A stretch of 64,000 bases of DNA, from contig NZ_KQ948656.1 of assembly GCF_001514145.1 (NCBI RefSeq), positions 62,001 to 126,000 of the forward strand, read 5' to 3'. This document shows, piece after piece, positions 27,343 through 36,843 of this stretch. Numbering within the stretch: the first letter of the stretch is position 1; each line of letters opens with the position of its first letter. The notes under the pieces are model-generated. The model was not told the origin of the DNA. It did no database searches and saw nothing but the letters and a program-made list of their open reading frames with translations. Both the position numbers and the translations under genes were made by a program. This stretch comes from Streptomyces canus. GTDB taxonomy: Bacteria > Actinomycetota > Actinomycetes > Streptomycetales > Streptomycetaceae.

Positions 27343-27700
27343 CGGGCGGGTACGAGCCCCGTTCGCGCGCCGGCCCTTGCGGCCACGACGCGGCCTCGAT
27401 CAGGCCCCATGGAGCCAGGCGAGCGCCGCGCCGGAAGGTCGACAGGAACAGACCGTGGTGCTGTGGTCGATGACCATGTTCATGAGCGGTCGCCCGGCCG
27501 GACGCCGCTCGGCTGGTTCAACGGCCGGCACCGCGAGCGCGATCAACACTCCCGACCGCACTTGGAGTGCCCACCTCACTCGCCTGCCCACCGGCCAGTC
27601 TCGATTCCAGCAAGGACAAGCCCGGCCCGCGTCGGGCTGGGCCGTCAGCGCGATGAGCACCTGATTCCAGTGCGTGGCCCGCCCTTGTCAACACCGGGTG

Positions 27701-27731
27701 TCCCGCACGCGGACGGCCTCCGCGTGCGGGA
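27701..27731 (-). terminator. Terminator after the S53 protease gene
   Basis: A perfect 13-bp stem TCCCGCACGCGGA/TCCGCGTGCGGGA with a 5-nt loop, lying 23 nt beyond the protease stop on the minus strand. Confidence 0.7.
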
Positions 27732-27753
27732 TCGGGTGCTTCCTTCGGGAGGG

Positions 27754-29820
27754 TCAGCTGGTCGTCAGGGCCGTGTCGTCCACGACGAAGCTGGTCTGGA
27801 GGGAGGAGTCCTCCACTCCGTTGAACTTCACGGTGACGGTGGAGCCGGCGTACGAGGACAGGTCGAAGGACTTCTGGGCGTACCCGGAGGCCTTGTTGAG
27901 GTTGGAGTAGGTGGCCAGGGTCGTCGAGCCCGCGGTGACCGTCAGCTTGTCGTACGCGCTGCTGGTCGAGGTCTCCGCGGTGTCGATGTGCAGGTAGAAG
28001 GTGAAGGTGGCCTTGCAGCCGCTCGGCACGGTCACCGACTGGGAGAGCGTGTCGGTGTGCGCGGAGCCGTAGCCGTCCAGCCAGGCGTAGTAGGAACCGG
28101 CGTGCGCCGCCTCGCTGGTGGAGTTGGTGATGACCCCGCTGGAGGTGGTCCAGGTGGTGTTGCCCGACTCGAACCCGGCGTTGCCGAGCAGTTGGGCCGA
28201 GGTGCAGGTGCCGCTGCCGGAGCCGACGGTCCAGGTGAAGGACGTCGAGCCGGAGGCGCCGGTCGAGTCACTCGCGGTGACGGTGACCTGGTAGGTGCCC
28301 GCGGTGGACGCCGTTCCCGTGATCTTGCCGGTCGAGCTGCCGATGGACAGGCCGGTCGGCAGTCCGCCGGCACTGTAGGTGAGGGTCGCGCCCGCGCTGT
28401 CGCTCGCGCTGATCTGCAGGCTTGCCGCGCCGCCGGTCGTCGTCGACTGGCTGCCGGGGTTGGTGACGGTGACCGTGTTGCCGGAGGTGCTGCCGGAGGC
28501 GAAGGCGGTGGTGCCGTTGGGGGTGCCCCAGCCGGTCGGGCCGTCGTAGCCGGTGGTCGCGGTGCAGAAGTACGAGGTGGAGCAGGAGCCGTTGTTGCCG
28601 CTGGTCACGTCGTACAGGTTGCTGGTGTGGGTGTACGGGTACTTCGCCGGGTAGTCGCTGGAGCCCGGGGTGCCTGCGAGGGCGTAGACGCCGGCGACGA
28701 TCGGGGCGGAGGCGCTGGTGCCGCCGTAGACCGCCCAGCCGGAGCCGCCGTAGGTGTCGTACACGGCCACACCGGTCGCCGGGTCGGCGACCGCGGAGAC
28801 GTCGGCTTCCATCCGCTTGGTGCACCCGGTGTCGGTCTGCCAGCTCGGCTTCGGGTCGTACGCCGAGCAGCCGGAGCCGGCGCCCTCGGTGGAGCTGGTC
28901 TTCCACACGGACTCGGTCCAGCCGCGGGAGTTGGAGGACGTGGACAGGGCGGTGCCGCCGACTGCGGTCACGTACTGGGAGGTCGCGGGGTACTCGGCCC
29001 CGTAGGCGGAGTCACCGGAGGAGACGGTGATCGCGACACCCGGGTGCTTGAAGTACGAGGTGTCCTCGCTGGTCTGGGAGGAGGACTCGTCGCCGCCCCA
29101 GCTGTTGGAGACGAACTTGGCGCCGAGCGAGACGGCCTCGTTCTCGGCGATGCCGAGGTCGGAGTCGTTGGCGGAGGTGGCCTCGACGAGGATGATGTTG
29201 CAGTTCGGGCAGACGGCGCTGACCATGTCGATGTCGAGGGCCTCCTCGCCGGCCCAACCGCTGTCGTTGGTCGGCAGCGAGGTGGTCGAACCGGTCTGAC
29301 TGACCTGCTTGAAGCAGCCGTTGGCCTTGGTGCAGGCGGACAGACCGTAGGTGGAGCGGTAAGTGGCGAGGTCCGACTCGGCGTTGGGGTCGTTGTAGGC
29401 GTCGACCACGGCGACCGTCAGGCCGCTGCCGCCGGTGGTGGGCAGGTTGTAGGCGCTGTGCAGGTTGGCCGGGGAGAGGCCGGAGGGGGCGGCGGCGAGC
29501 GCCGAGGCGAGGCGCTGCTTGATGTCGGTGCGGCGCTGGGCGAAGCAGGACGCGTGGCCCGGCTCGGCGGTGGCGCACAGGTGAGTAGTGGGTACCTTCT
29601 GGCCCGCCTTGCCGGTGGTGTGGAAGGTCTGATGGGCGGGGTCGGTCAGCGCCTTGTTGTTCTGCGTGACCTTGGTGGTGTACGGGTGGGCGGCAGCGGG
29701 CTGGGCGCCGGCCGTCGGCGCCGCGACGAGTCCGGCGACGGTGAGGGCGAGGGCCGGGAAGGAGACGGCGAGGAGTCTTCGCAGACTCCGTCTCCGCTTG
29801 CTCAGACGTGACTCACGCAT
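27754..29820 (-). CDS. Secreted S53 (sedolisin) serine-carboxyl protease
   Basis: A 688-residue secreted protease starting at ATG 29820 after a GGAGG site. A Sec signal ends near AGAQPAAA (about 42); a short pro-region follows. The sedolisin triad is visible: E192 and D196 in GEEALDID, oxyanion D270 in SSGDSAYG, and nucleophile S369 in GGTSASAP. After the catalytic domain there is a putative-Ig (He_PIG-like) domain (about 465-560, [19 protein letters not shown]) and a C-terminal beta-sandwich (about 565-688, [16 protein letters not shown]) resembling P-type or carbohydrate-binding modules. The pro-region is much shorter than in classical sedolisins. The C-terminal layout parallels the M4 protease at 43-45 kb. 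Confidence 0.87.
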   Translation of the reverse strand: MRESRLSKRRRSLRRLLAVSFPALALTVAGLVAAPTAGAQPAAAHPYTTKVTQNNKALTDPAHQTFHTTGKAGQKVPTTHLCATAEPGHASCFAQRRTDIKQRLASALAAAPSGLSPANLHSAYNLPTTGGSGLTVAVVDAYNDPNAESDLATYRSTYGLSACTKANGCFKQVSQTGSTTSLPTNDSGWAGEEALDIDMVSAVCPNCNIILVEATSANDSDLGIAENEAVSLGAKFVSNSWGGDESSSQTSEDTSYFKHPGVAITVSSGDSAYGAEYPATSQYVTAVGGTALSTSSNSRGWTESVWKTSSTEGAGSGCSAYDPKPSWQTDTGCTKRMEADVSAVADPATGVAVYDTYGGSGWAVYGGTSASAPIVAGVYALAGTPGSSDYPAKYPYTHTSNLYDVTSGNNGSCSTSYFCTATTGYDGPTGWGTPNGTTAFASGSTSGNTVTVTNPGSQSTTTGGAASLQISASDSAGATLTYSAGGLPTGLSIGSSTGKITGTASTAGTYQVTVTASDSTGASGSTSFTWTVGSGSGTCTSAQLLGNAGFESGNTTWTTSSGVITNSTSEAAHAGSYYAWLDGYGSAHTDTLSQSVTVPSGCKATFTFYLHIDTAETSTSSAYDKLTVTAGSTTLATYSNLNKASGYAQKSFDLSSYAGSTVTVKFNGVEDSSLQTSFVVDDTALTTS

Positions 29821-30301
29821 GGGGTTCTGCCTCCGTTGACGAGGGGGTGCGACTGGATTGGCAGGCCCGTGACGCGCGTAGCGGCGGCGAACCGCGCAGC
29901 CATGAGCATGACACTCAACTGACCCGGAATGCCTAATGAACGTGGCATGACAGGGTGCGAGAGGAACGTAAATCCGAGGCGGGCGAACCGGCAGTGCCGC
30001 AAGGAATTCTTTGCTCCGCCATAGGATGAGATTGGCCACTTCATTGGCGGTGACAGGGGCTGGCTTGGCGCAGAGCAGAGGAAGACTGAGGCAGGGTCAG
30101 CCCCGGGGCTGACCCTGCAGCGTTTCGAGGGCCTCTTCAGTGGTGGCTCATTCCGCCCATCAGCCTCAATGCCCTTTGCCGTCGCGGTGGTACGCACGCC
30201 GGTGGCACGCCCCATGCACACCGCAGTGAATGACGACGGCTCCACGGGAGGCGAATCGCTGATCCACGACATCGTCCACGAGGGCGCGCGACGCGTGCTC
30301 A
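29821..30301. other. Upstream region of the S53 gene and a palindrome
   Basis: Nothing protein-like is evident. The 28-bp palindrome at 30091-30118 is the only strong structure; the IS110 remnant starts at about 30302. Confidence 0.4.
30091..30118. repeat. 28-bp perfect palindrome
   Basis: The half GCAGGGTCAGCCCC is followed at once by its reverse complement, giving a 14-bp arm palindrome. It could be the terminator of a lost gene or an old insertion-sequence end. Confidence 0.6.
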
Positions 30302-31110
30302 CCACGGCCCCTGAGGGCCCAGCTCACCGCGCACCGGTCCGACCTGATTGCCGACCGGGTTCGCCTGCTCAACCGCATCCACGACGTACTCACCGGCATC
30401 AGCCCGGCCCTGGAAGCAGCCTTCGACTACGCCGACGACAAGGGCGCCCTCGTCCTGCTCACCGGCTGTCAGGCCCCCGCCGCCCTGCGCCGGTGCGGGC
30501 AAGCCCGCCTCACTCGTTGGCTCGCCACCCGGGGCACGCCGCCCCGACGCGGCGGCCACGACCGCTCTCACAGCCCCCAGGCCCAGCGCATCACCCTCCC
30601 AGGCCGGGGCGCCGCGGCCAGCATCACCGCGGACCTCGCCCAACAGGTCCTGGCCCTGGACGACCGGCTCTAGCAGCTCGGCCGGCAGATCCGCGACGCC
30701 TTCCATGCCCATCCGCAGGCCGCCATCATCGAGCCGATGCCCGGCATGGGACCCATCCTGGGGGCTGAGTTCCTCGTCGCCGCGGGTGATCTGGCGAACT
30801 ACCCCGACGCAGGCCACCTCGCCTCCGCCGCCGGTCTGGTCCCGGTCGCCAAGGAATCCGGACGCCGCACCGGCAACCTGCACCGCCCGCAGCGCTACAG
30901 CCGCCGCTCACGCCGCGTCTTCTACCTCTCCGCCCAGACCAGCATCATCCGCGACGGCCCCAACCGCACCTACTACCTCAAGAAACGAGCCGAGGGCCCC
31001 CAACCCATCCCCGCCGTCATCGCCCTCGCCCGCCAACGCGTCGACGTCCTGTGGGCGCTCCTCCGCGACAACCGTCCTTCACCACCACCCCACCAGTGGC
31101 CAGAGCGGCC
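30302..31110 (+). pseudogene. IS110-family transposase remnant
   Basis: In one frame from about 30302 the DNA reads LRAQLTAHRSDLIADRVRLL, then GALVLLTGCQAPAALRR, and after 30734 the helix-hairpin-helix and C-terminal serine region (PMPGMGPILGAEFL, ASAAGLVPVAKESGRRTGN, FYLSAQTSII). The N-terminal DEDD domain is missing, and an in-frame TAG at 30671-30673 breaks DDRL-stop-QLGRQIRD, where relatives usually carry a Lys. Both defects make it inactive. Confidence 0.8.
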
Positions 31111-31202
31111 TGACTCAGCCCATTCAAGATTCTCGAGGCCTTGCTCAGCCCGTATCCGGTGGCCAGTTGGGTACTTTGAGCCGTCGATACAGGGGGCAGA
31201 GC

Positions 31203-31580
31203 ATGAGATACGTGATCATCGAACAGCAAGCGCACGGCACCTACTGGCACGATCCCAACCCATACCTTGCCAAGTTGCCCCGACTCGCGCCGGCCCTCCC
31301 GCCCGGGGCGCGCGCTCTTGCCACACACCCTGAGCACTACGATTTCGCGGCTCCGCAGTGTGTGAAAGACCTCAGACCCACCGCGCTGCCCCCGACTGCC
31401 GGCGCCGCAGATCAGTTCCAGATCCATTTCACCTGGCCAGCCAGCCAGGACCACGTGCTGACAGTTCACTACTACGGCGTCACCAGCGTCCAGGTGGAAG
31501 CCGACGGGGGCGGCGTGCTTGAACTGTCCGACTTCAACACCGTCCGCCTGGACGAACTCCTGCCCCACGGGATCTATTAG
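31203..31580 (+). CDS. Small hypothetical protein
   Basis: A 125-residue soluble protein starting at ATG 31203 behind AGGGGGC. It begins MRYVIIEQQAHGTYWHDPNP and later has the pattern FTWPASQDHVLTVHYYGVTSVQVEADGG, a predicted beta-rich fold with an acidic C-terminus (LDELLPHGIY). I recognise no family; the size and composition resemble the small proteins often found beside toxins, but no toxin gene is adjacent. It lies between an IS110 remnant and a SnoaL-like gene. Confidence 0.6.
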   Translation: MRYVIIEQQAHGTYWHDPNPYLAKLPRLAPALPPGARALATHPEHYDFAAPQCVKDLRPTALPPTAGAADQFQIHFTWPASQDHVLTVHYYGVTSVQVEADGGGVLELSDFNTVRLDELLPHGIY

Positions 31581-31672
31581 CGGCAGTGAGGGGGCTGCTG
31601 CTTGGGGCTCGGCGTGCCAGGCCGCCCGGGGCCCCAGGGCCGGGATGTCAGTGGCCCGTGCAGGGTGCCCCC

Positions 31673-32050
31673 ATGGACTCTTCAGGAGTGGTCGAGGCAT
31701 TGTGGGATCGGATCCAGGCGCGCGATTGGTCAGCTGTCGCCGACTTGGTCGCGGAGGACGTCGTGGTCGAGTGGCCGATCAGCGCGGAGCGCATTGTCGG
31801 CAACAAGAACTTCGTCGCGGTGAACAGCGAATACCCGGGGGGCTGGTCGATTCGGGTACTGCGGATCGTGGCTGACGGCAACGAGGTGGTCTCCGAGGTC
31901 GAGGTGCCGCATGACGAGTTCGGCGTGTTCCGCGCGGCCTCATTCTGGACCGTCCAGCAGGGACGGATCGTGCGTGGCCGGGAGTACTGGACGAGTGTTG
32001 GGGCTGATCCGCGCCCGGAGTGGCGGGCGGCTCTGGTTGAACCCATGTGA
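31673..32050 (+). CDS. SnoaL/NTF2-like family protein
   Basis: A 125-residue cone-shaped alpha-plus-beta barrel protein of the nuclear transport factor 2 superfamily. The pattern VVEALWDRIQARDWSAVADLVAEDVVVEWPISAERIVGNKNFV matches SnoaL-like domains, and the C-terminal EYWTSVGADPRPEWRAALVEPM is the usual last strand and tail. Members include small enzymes and ligand-binding proteins, so the activity is unknown. ATG 31673 is preferred over an upstream start because homology begins there. Confidence 0.75.
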   Translation: MDSSGVVEALWDRIQARDWSAVADLVAEDVVVEWPISAERIVGNKNFVAVNSEYPGGWSIRVLRIVADGNEVVSEVEVPHDEFGVFRAASFWTVQQGRIVRGREYWTSVGADPRPEWRAALVEPM

Positions 32051-32125
32051 AGCGGCTGCCGCTCGCGGCGACGTTCCGGCTGATTTGGCCGTGACATGAG
32101 AAGGGCCGCGCGGGTTGGGTGAGTT

Positions 32126-33103
32126 GTGAAGCTGACCTGGGCCCGCGCGGCCTGTTCCCATCCGGCCCTGTCCGGTGTCTCCCGCGCACACTTCGGCGAG
32201 TTGTTCGCCGAACTCGCCGCCCCGTGGGAGGCGGCACGTCAGTCTGGACTTCGCGAAGCCAGGGGCGGTGAACGCCGCAGGGCGGCCGGTGCCGGGCGCA
32301 AGCCGAAGCTGGTCTTCTGCGACCGGCTGCTGCTCACCCTGGTACACCTGCGCCATCAGCTGCCGCACGAGGTCCTGGCCGAGCTGTACGACGTCGACCG
32401 CTCGACCGTTTCGACGGCGATCCGACAGGTCCGTCCGTTGCTCGCGGCCCGCGGCTTCGCAGTGCCCGACCGGCCCGGAATGAGACTGCGGACACTGGAG
32501 GATCTCTTTGCCTACGCCGAGGCCGAAGGCATCGAGCCTCGACTCGATGGCGCCGAGACCCAGGTCAGGCGCCCACAGGCGGGCAGACCCGGGCGCCGAG
32601 CCTTCGTCTCGGGCAAGCGCCGCCAGAACACGGTCAAGACCACCACATTCAGCGACGGGCAGGGCCGCATCCTGCTGTCCGGGGTCGTGCGACCCGGCCG
32701 GATGCACGACCAGACTGCCGTACGCACCGAGGGCATCGCCGAACAACTCCGCCTCCACCCATCGGTGAAGTCCCAGGCCGATGCCGGGTATGCAGGACTG
32801 GCCAAGGAGTTCCCCGACCAGGTCACCGCCCCGCCGAAGAAGCCGAAGGACGACGCGTGCGACGGCGACAAGCGGGCCTGGAGCGAAGCGCGGCGGCGCC
32901 AGTCCTCGGCCCGGATCTGCGTCGAGCACACCAACGCCGAGCTTCGGCAGTGGGCACCTCTGCGGCGCTTCACCGGACGCCGTGAAAACTACGCCGAGAC
33001 ACATCTGGCGATCGCCGGGCTGGTCTCCGACCGGTCCGCGCAGCGCCCCACCCGACGCCGGACAAGCACCGAACTCGTCCTCGTCCGCAACAGCACCTGC
33101 TGA
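32126..33103 (+). CDS. IS5-family transposase (DDE_Tnp_4 type)
   Basis: A 325-residue transposase starting at GTG 32126. An N-terminal helix-turn-helix (HEVLAELYDVDRSTVSTAIRQVRPLL) precedes the DDE domain, with Asp in LDGAETQV, Asp in SQADAGYAGL and Glu in CVEHTNAELRQW. The frame is intact with no stop. I could not find convincing terminal inverted repeats, so element borders are not given. It differs in type from the IS5/IS427 element at 10-12 kb. Confidence 0.8.
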   Translation: MKLTWARAACSHPALSGVSRAHFGELFAELAAPWEAARQSGLREARGGERRRAAGAGRKPKLVFCDRLLLTLVHLRHQLPHEVLAELYDVDRSTVSTAIRQVRPLLAARGFAVPDRPGMRLRTLEDLFAYAEAEGIEPRLDGAETQVRRPQAGRPGRRAFVSGKRRQNTVKTTTFSDGQGRILLSGVVRPGRMHDQTAVRTEGIAEQLRLHPSVKSQADAGYAGLAKEFPDQVTAPPKKPKDDACDGDKRAWSEARRRQSSARICVEHTNAELRQWAPLRRFTGRRENYAETHLAIAGLVSDRSAQRPTRRRTSTELVLVRNSTC

Positions 33104-33299
33104 TCACACACCAGCCGAACCGCCAGGCCAGCACGTCCCGACCTCCATTTTCCCCGAGGTCGTAAGACTCACGACCGGCAGCATCCGCATCCTCTGCCAG
33201 GACCTGGACGCCCAATGGGCCCTGCCCAGCAGCGACCGAGCCCAGCCCGCTTGACCGGGCCCATTTAGACTCCACCGACCTACGTGTCCCAGGGCGCCG

Positions 33300-33614
33300 C
33301 TACTCGTCGGGGTAGGTCCATTCCTCGATCGTCCAAACGTCGTACCTGGTCGCGCGCCAGGCGACGTGGCCAGGTGGCATGGTGGCCAGCCGAGCAAGTG
33401 ACGGATCCAGGTCCACGACGTGGTGCAGATGGCGAAGCTTCGAAGCCCCGTCATTGGGATCGTGCACGCCGTCGCTCACAAGCCAGTCGCCCTCGTCGTC
33501 ATGGATCACGGTCAAGGCAGGAAACTCCCCTGCCGAGACCGTCTTCTGGACGACCGCCAGCAAGCCTTGAGGGAAGACCTCACCCTCAAACGGCCAGCTC
33601 AGCTCCGGTTGCAT
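33300..33614 (-). CDS. Small hypothetical protein
   Basis: A 104-residue acidic, soluble protein that begins MQPELSWPFEGEVFPQGLLA and contains ALTVIHDDEGDWLVSDGVHDPN, then ends VWTIEEWTYPDE. The pattern of a small protein with a DDEGDW motif is common among actinobacterial hypotheticals, but no function is known to me. ATG 33614 is used; an ATG three codons upstream (33623) is possible. It stands alone between an IS5 transposase and a tandem repeat. Confidence 0.6.
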   Translation of the reverse strand: MQPELSWPFEGEVFPQGLLAVVQKTVSAGEFPALTVIHDDEGDWLVSDGVHDPNDGASKLRHLHHVVDLDPSLARLATMPPGHVAWRATRYDVWTIEEWTYPDE

Positions 33615-33671
33615 AGATCCCATGCGGGCGATTCTGCGTACCGCAGCGAAGTACAGCAACTCTGCCGACCC

Positions 33672-33713
33672 TCACCCGTCACCCCTCACCCCTCACCCCT
33701 CACCCCTCACCCG
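33672..33713. repeat. Heptamer tandem repeat
   Basis: Six tandem copies of the 7-bp unit TCACCC(C/G), the inner four identical, lie in the 92-bp gap before the phosphotransferase gene, 40 bp from its start. The number of copies could vary by slippage. Confidence 0.8.
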
Positions 33714-33753
33714 GGACCATCCTCCGCCTGCCGCCTCAGTACTGTGACGTCGT

Positions 33754-34650
33754 ATGACCGACACCGAGATCGAGATCACCGCAGACCTGGTGCGCGACCT
33801 GCTGCAGGAACAACATCCCGACCTTGCGGGGCTGGCCATCCGAGAGGTGGCGGGCGGTTGGGGCAACCAAATGTGGCGCCTCGGGGACGAGTTGGCAGTG
33901 CGCATGCAGCGCATGGACCCCACCCCGGAGCACCAACTGAAGGAGCGGCAGTGGCTCCCCGTGCTGGCCCCGCGCCTGCCGCTCCCGGTGCCCACGCCGG
34001 TGCGGTTCGGTGAACCGTCCAAGCGCTTCCCCAAGCACTGGACCGTGATGACGTGGGTTGACGGCGAGCCGCTGGACCACGGCTTGATCAGCCGGGGCGA
34101 CCACGCGGCCGACACGCTGGCGGGCTTCCTGCAGGCGCTCCATGTGGAGGCGCCCGCCGAGGCGCCGATCGCTGCCGACCGCGGCGCCCATCCCAGGAAC
34201 TGCACCGACGGCTTCGAGAACTTCCTCCAGGCCGTGGCCCTCGACGACATCGTCGCCGACGTCCGAGCCGTCTGGGACGACGCGGCTGCGGCCCCCGCAT
34301 GGCAGGGACCGCCGGTGTGGGTGCACGGCGACCTCCATCCCGCGAACGTCGTCGTCTCGGACGGAACACTCTCCGGCATCGTCGACTTCGGTGACATGTT
34401 CGCCGGCGATCCGGCGTGGGACCTCGCCGCGGCGTGGGTGCTGCTGCCGGCGGGCACGGCCTCACGGTTCTTCGACACGTACGCGCACGCAGACGAGGGA
34501 GCGATCCGGCGTGCCCGCGGTCTGGCCGCGATGAAGAGCCTCTTCCTGATACTCATGGGCCAGAACGGAGACCGGGGCCTTCCCGGCGGCAAGCCGAACT
34601 GGGGACCCCTAGGCCGTGCGGCACTCGATCGTGTCCTGAAGGGCGTCTAG
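33754..34650 (+). CDS. Aminoglycoside phosphotransferase (APH)-family kinase
   Basis: A 298-residue protein of the phosphotransferase enzyme (APH/choline kinase) family. It has the Brenner motif VHGDLHPANVVV near residue 188 and IVDFGDMFAGDPAWDLA near 208 that bind ATP-Mg and the catalytic Asp. The N-lobe reads AIREVAGGWGNQMWRLGD. Such proteins phosphorylate small molecules, sometimes antibiotics; the substrate here is not indicated by context, so resistance cannot be claimed. The ATG lacks a strong ribosome site and follows a heptamer repeat. Confidence 0.8.
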   Translation: MTDTEIEITADLVRDLLQEQHPDLAGLAIREVAGGWGNQMWRLGDELAVRMQRMDPTPEHQLKERQWLPVLAPRLPLPVPTPVRFGEPSKRFPKHWTVMTWVDGEPLDHGLISRGDHAADTLAGFLQALHVEAPAEAPIAADRGAHPRNCTDGFENFLQAVALDDIVADVRAVWDDAAAAPAWQGPPVWVHGDLHPANVVVSDGTLSGIVDFGDMFAGDPAWDLAAAWVLLPAGTASRFFDTYAHADEGAIRRARGLAAMKSLFLILMGQNGDRGLPGGKPNWGPLGRAALDRVLKGV

Positions 34651-34739
34651 TGTCCTGCGCTGGAGATTCGTCGGCAGAGGCGAAGGAGAGAGGGTGGGAG
34701 GGGAGTCGAGCCTCTCTTCGGCTGTCTAGGTCCAGATGA

Positions 34740-34910
34740 AACAACGGCGTCTGATGCGCCAGGTAGCCGAACCGTCGCTCGACTTGGTTGATCCACGAGG
34801 AGCCCGGTCGGGGTGAAGTGGAGCCCGAACCTGGGTGTTCGGCCAACCAGGCCTTGATCACAGGTGTCTTGTGGGTGCCGTAGTTGTCCACGATCAGGTA
34901 AGGGAGGGAG
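34740..34910 (-). pseudogene. IS630-family transposase remnant
   Basis: On the minus strand LPYLIVDNYGTHKTPVIKAWL matches the DDE region (second Asp) of IS630 transposases, and SSWINQVERRF matches the Glu-bearing segment downstream. Between them the frame shifts by one base: the sequence RFGLHFTPTG is in another frame than SSWINQVERRF. Only this short core remains, so it is a frameshifted fragment. Confidence 0.7.
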
Positions 34911-34939
34911 AGGCGGGCAAGCGCTGGGACACCGCCCGG

Positions 34940-35080
34940 ATGACCGCGCTCAACGAAGTCCTCGGCCTCGGCCCGCTTTGGCAGAGCGACAACGCCGCTG
35001 CCCGCGACCGTGCCGCACAATTCCTCGCCCAGGGCGAGGTGTTCGCCTTCGGGAAGACCCACGGCGTCGACATCTACCTT
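34940..35080 (+). other. Possible gene fragment
   Basis: A plus-strand stretch reads TALNEVLGLGPLWQSDNAAARDRAAQFLAQGEVFAFGKTHGVDIYLW when taken in pieces; it is protein-like, with balanced composition, but has no recognised family, start or end. It lies between IS630 debris and noncoding sequence. Confidence 0.3.
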
Positions 35081-35660
35081 TGGTCTTGCGCAGTGCTCCG
35101 CACTTCAGGGCGGGGGCAAGGCGCATCTCAGGACTCCTCTGACCTTGGCTGTGGCCACGGAACCGCGCTGCTGACCCGCACTCATGGCGGCCGTCACACC
35201 GGCGGACGTGAGCGTCGTGACCTGAGCGATCTGAGGCGGACTGCCGTGTCACTCCGCGGGTCATGTCATCTTCTTATGCACAAGCGGGAGTTGAGGAACG
35301 GCGCCAGGACGGACCACAGCCCGGTGTCGCGGCCCCATTCCGCCTGCGCCGCCGGCGCCAAGGCGAGCTCCGGGTACACGACGAACGAGCTGACTACGCC
35401 CGCTGCGGCCAGAACCTGCCGTGGAATACGGCCAGTTCGCCGGGCTGGCTGGTCTCGGTGAGCAGCAGCCGGCGTGCTCGGCGTCGTGTTGCTGATCGTT
35501 CCACTCGTCCTCGTCGCGAGGTGGCCAGAAGTCGGGCAGCGCCGGGGCTCAGAGCTATCCGGTGAGCCATCCGTGTGGTCCCGGCCGCCGTCCCGCCGAC
35601 GGGGTCCCGTAAGTTCCCGGCGAGAGGACTGTCCGAGGTTCTCAGAATGAGGGTCATCAA
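35081..35660. other. Non-coding stretch
   Basis: I see no supported gene in about 580 bp; open frames here are arginine-rich and lack motifs. It ends at the propeller-protein promoter. Confidence 0.35.
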
Positions 35661-36644
35661 ATGACCGTGGAGTCGATACCGGTAAAGGCCCCGCCGAAAG
35701 CGCTGGTGTGGCAAGGCGACGAACTGGTCTCCGGATGCGGTCGGCGCTGGGGCGCCGACGGGGTGGAACGGAAGGCGGTCCTCGCGTGGAGCTTTCCGTT
35801 CGACGCCGGGATCACCTCGGCCTCGGGGCCGTACTCCGCGGTGTACCAGGAACGCGGCACCGAGGGGGTGTTGCTCGAGCGAGAACGGGTCGTGCGAGAG
35901 CTGAACCGCAGCGACTATAAGGCGCCGAACTACGACTACCCGCTCGCATTGGGCACATTGAGTGACGGGCGCGAGGTCGTCGTGCACTGCCCCGACGAGT
36001 ACAACGTGCTCCAGATCGAGGACGCGGCGAGCGGCGAGCTGCTCACGCCCGGCAGTCGTGAGCCGCAGGACGTCTTCCACTCCAGGCTCAGCCTGAGCCC
36101 CGACGGACGGTACTTGCTGGCGGTCGGATGGTTTTGGCATCCCTTCGGGATCGCCACGGTCTACGACACGGCGCTCGCGCTCACCGACCCCGGCACTCTG
36201 GACGGCGACGGTCTGCTGCCGGCAGCGGCGGTCATGGACGGCGAGGTGACAGCGGGCTGCTGGCTCGACGCCGATCGGCTGGTACTGGCGACGGGGGCCG
36301 AAGCTTGGAACGACGGAGAAGAGTCCGCGCTTCCGCCTCGCCACCTCGGTGTGTGGTCGGTGTCCGAGGGACGGTGGCTCCACCGCAACCCGATCGCCGA
36401 CGCCGAACCGGGCATCCTGCTCCTCCCCCGCGGCGACCACGTGATCTCTCTCCTAGGCCACCCGCGACTGCTCGACACGGCTACCGGGCGCCTCGTGGCG
36501 GAATGGCCCGAAGTGGGCATACCCGTCAAGGCCACATGCTTCGGCGGCAGCCACGTCCCCTCTCCCGTGGCCGCCCTCCACCCCGACGGAACCCGGCTGG
36601 CCATCGCGCAGACGGAAAGCATCGCCCTCATCACGCTCCCGTGA
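35661..36644 (+). CDS. WD40/beta-propeller-like protein
   Basis: A 327-residue soluble protein with repeated short blade-like units: DGRYLLAVGWFWHPFGIATVYD, HLGVWSVSEGRWLHRN and VAALHPDGTRLAIAQTESIALI. These D-G-x-x-x-A-x and W-D-like endings resemble degenerate WD40/YVTN propellers used as binding scaffolds. No signal peptide is seen, so it is likely cytoplasmic. The ATG follows GAGGG at suitable distance. Ligand or partner is unknown, and the following gene encodes an APH-family protein in the same direction after a 199-bp gap. Confidence 0.65.
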   Translation: MTVESIPVKAPPKALVWQGDELVSGCGRRWGADGVERKAVLAWSFPFDAGITSASGPYSAVYQERGTEGVLLERERVVRELNRSDYKAPNYDYPLALGTLSDGREVVVHCPDEYNVLQIEDAASGELLTPGSREPQDVFHSRLSLSPDGRYLLAVGWFWHPFGIATVYDTALALTDPGTLDGDGLLPAAAVMDGEVTAGCWLDADRLVLATGAEAWNDGEESALPPRHLGVWSVSEGRWLHRNPIADAEPGILLLPRGDHVISLLGHPRLLDTATGRLVAEWPEVGIPVKATCFGGSHVPSPVAALHPDGTRLAIAQTESIALITLP

Positions 36645-36843
36645 TCCGGCCCGCTGCACCAAGCGTGATCGTGCGCACCGAAGCACGGTGCCAAGCCGCT
36701 GCCCACGAACTCCCGACGCGGACCAGGGACAGCGTTTCGGTGTCGTGCGCGAGGCCGCCAGGCGGCGGGACGCGGTCAGCCGTTTCGTCGCACGCGATAA
36801 AATCCGGCGACGTCAGCGATCGTCCCCGGGATACTGGTCGCCC

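Larger units (their letters stand above)
27151..27753. other. Convergent intergenic region with two terminators
   Basis: No protein-like frame is convincing in about 600 bp. It contains a terminator for each flanking gene (27305-27342 and 27701-27731). Confidence 0.5.

Noticed and set aside
27220..29811. 863-codon plus-strand frame opposite the S53 gene
   Set aside because: Repetitive Gly/Val/Arg shadow; the minus strand has the sedolisin triad and signal peptide.
34835..35461. 208-codon plus-strand frame
   Set aside because: Only about 45 codons look protein-like; the rest runs over IS630 debris and noncoding sequence.
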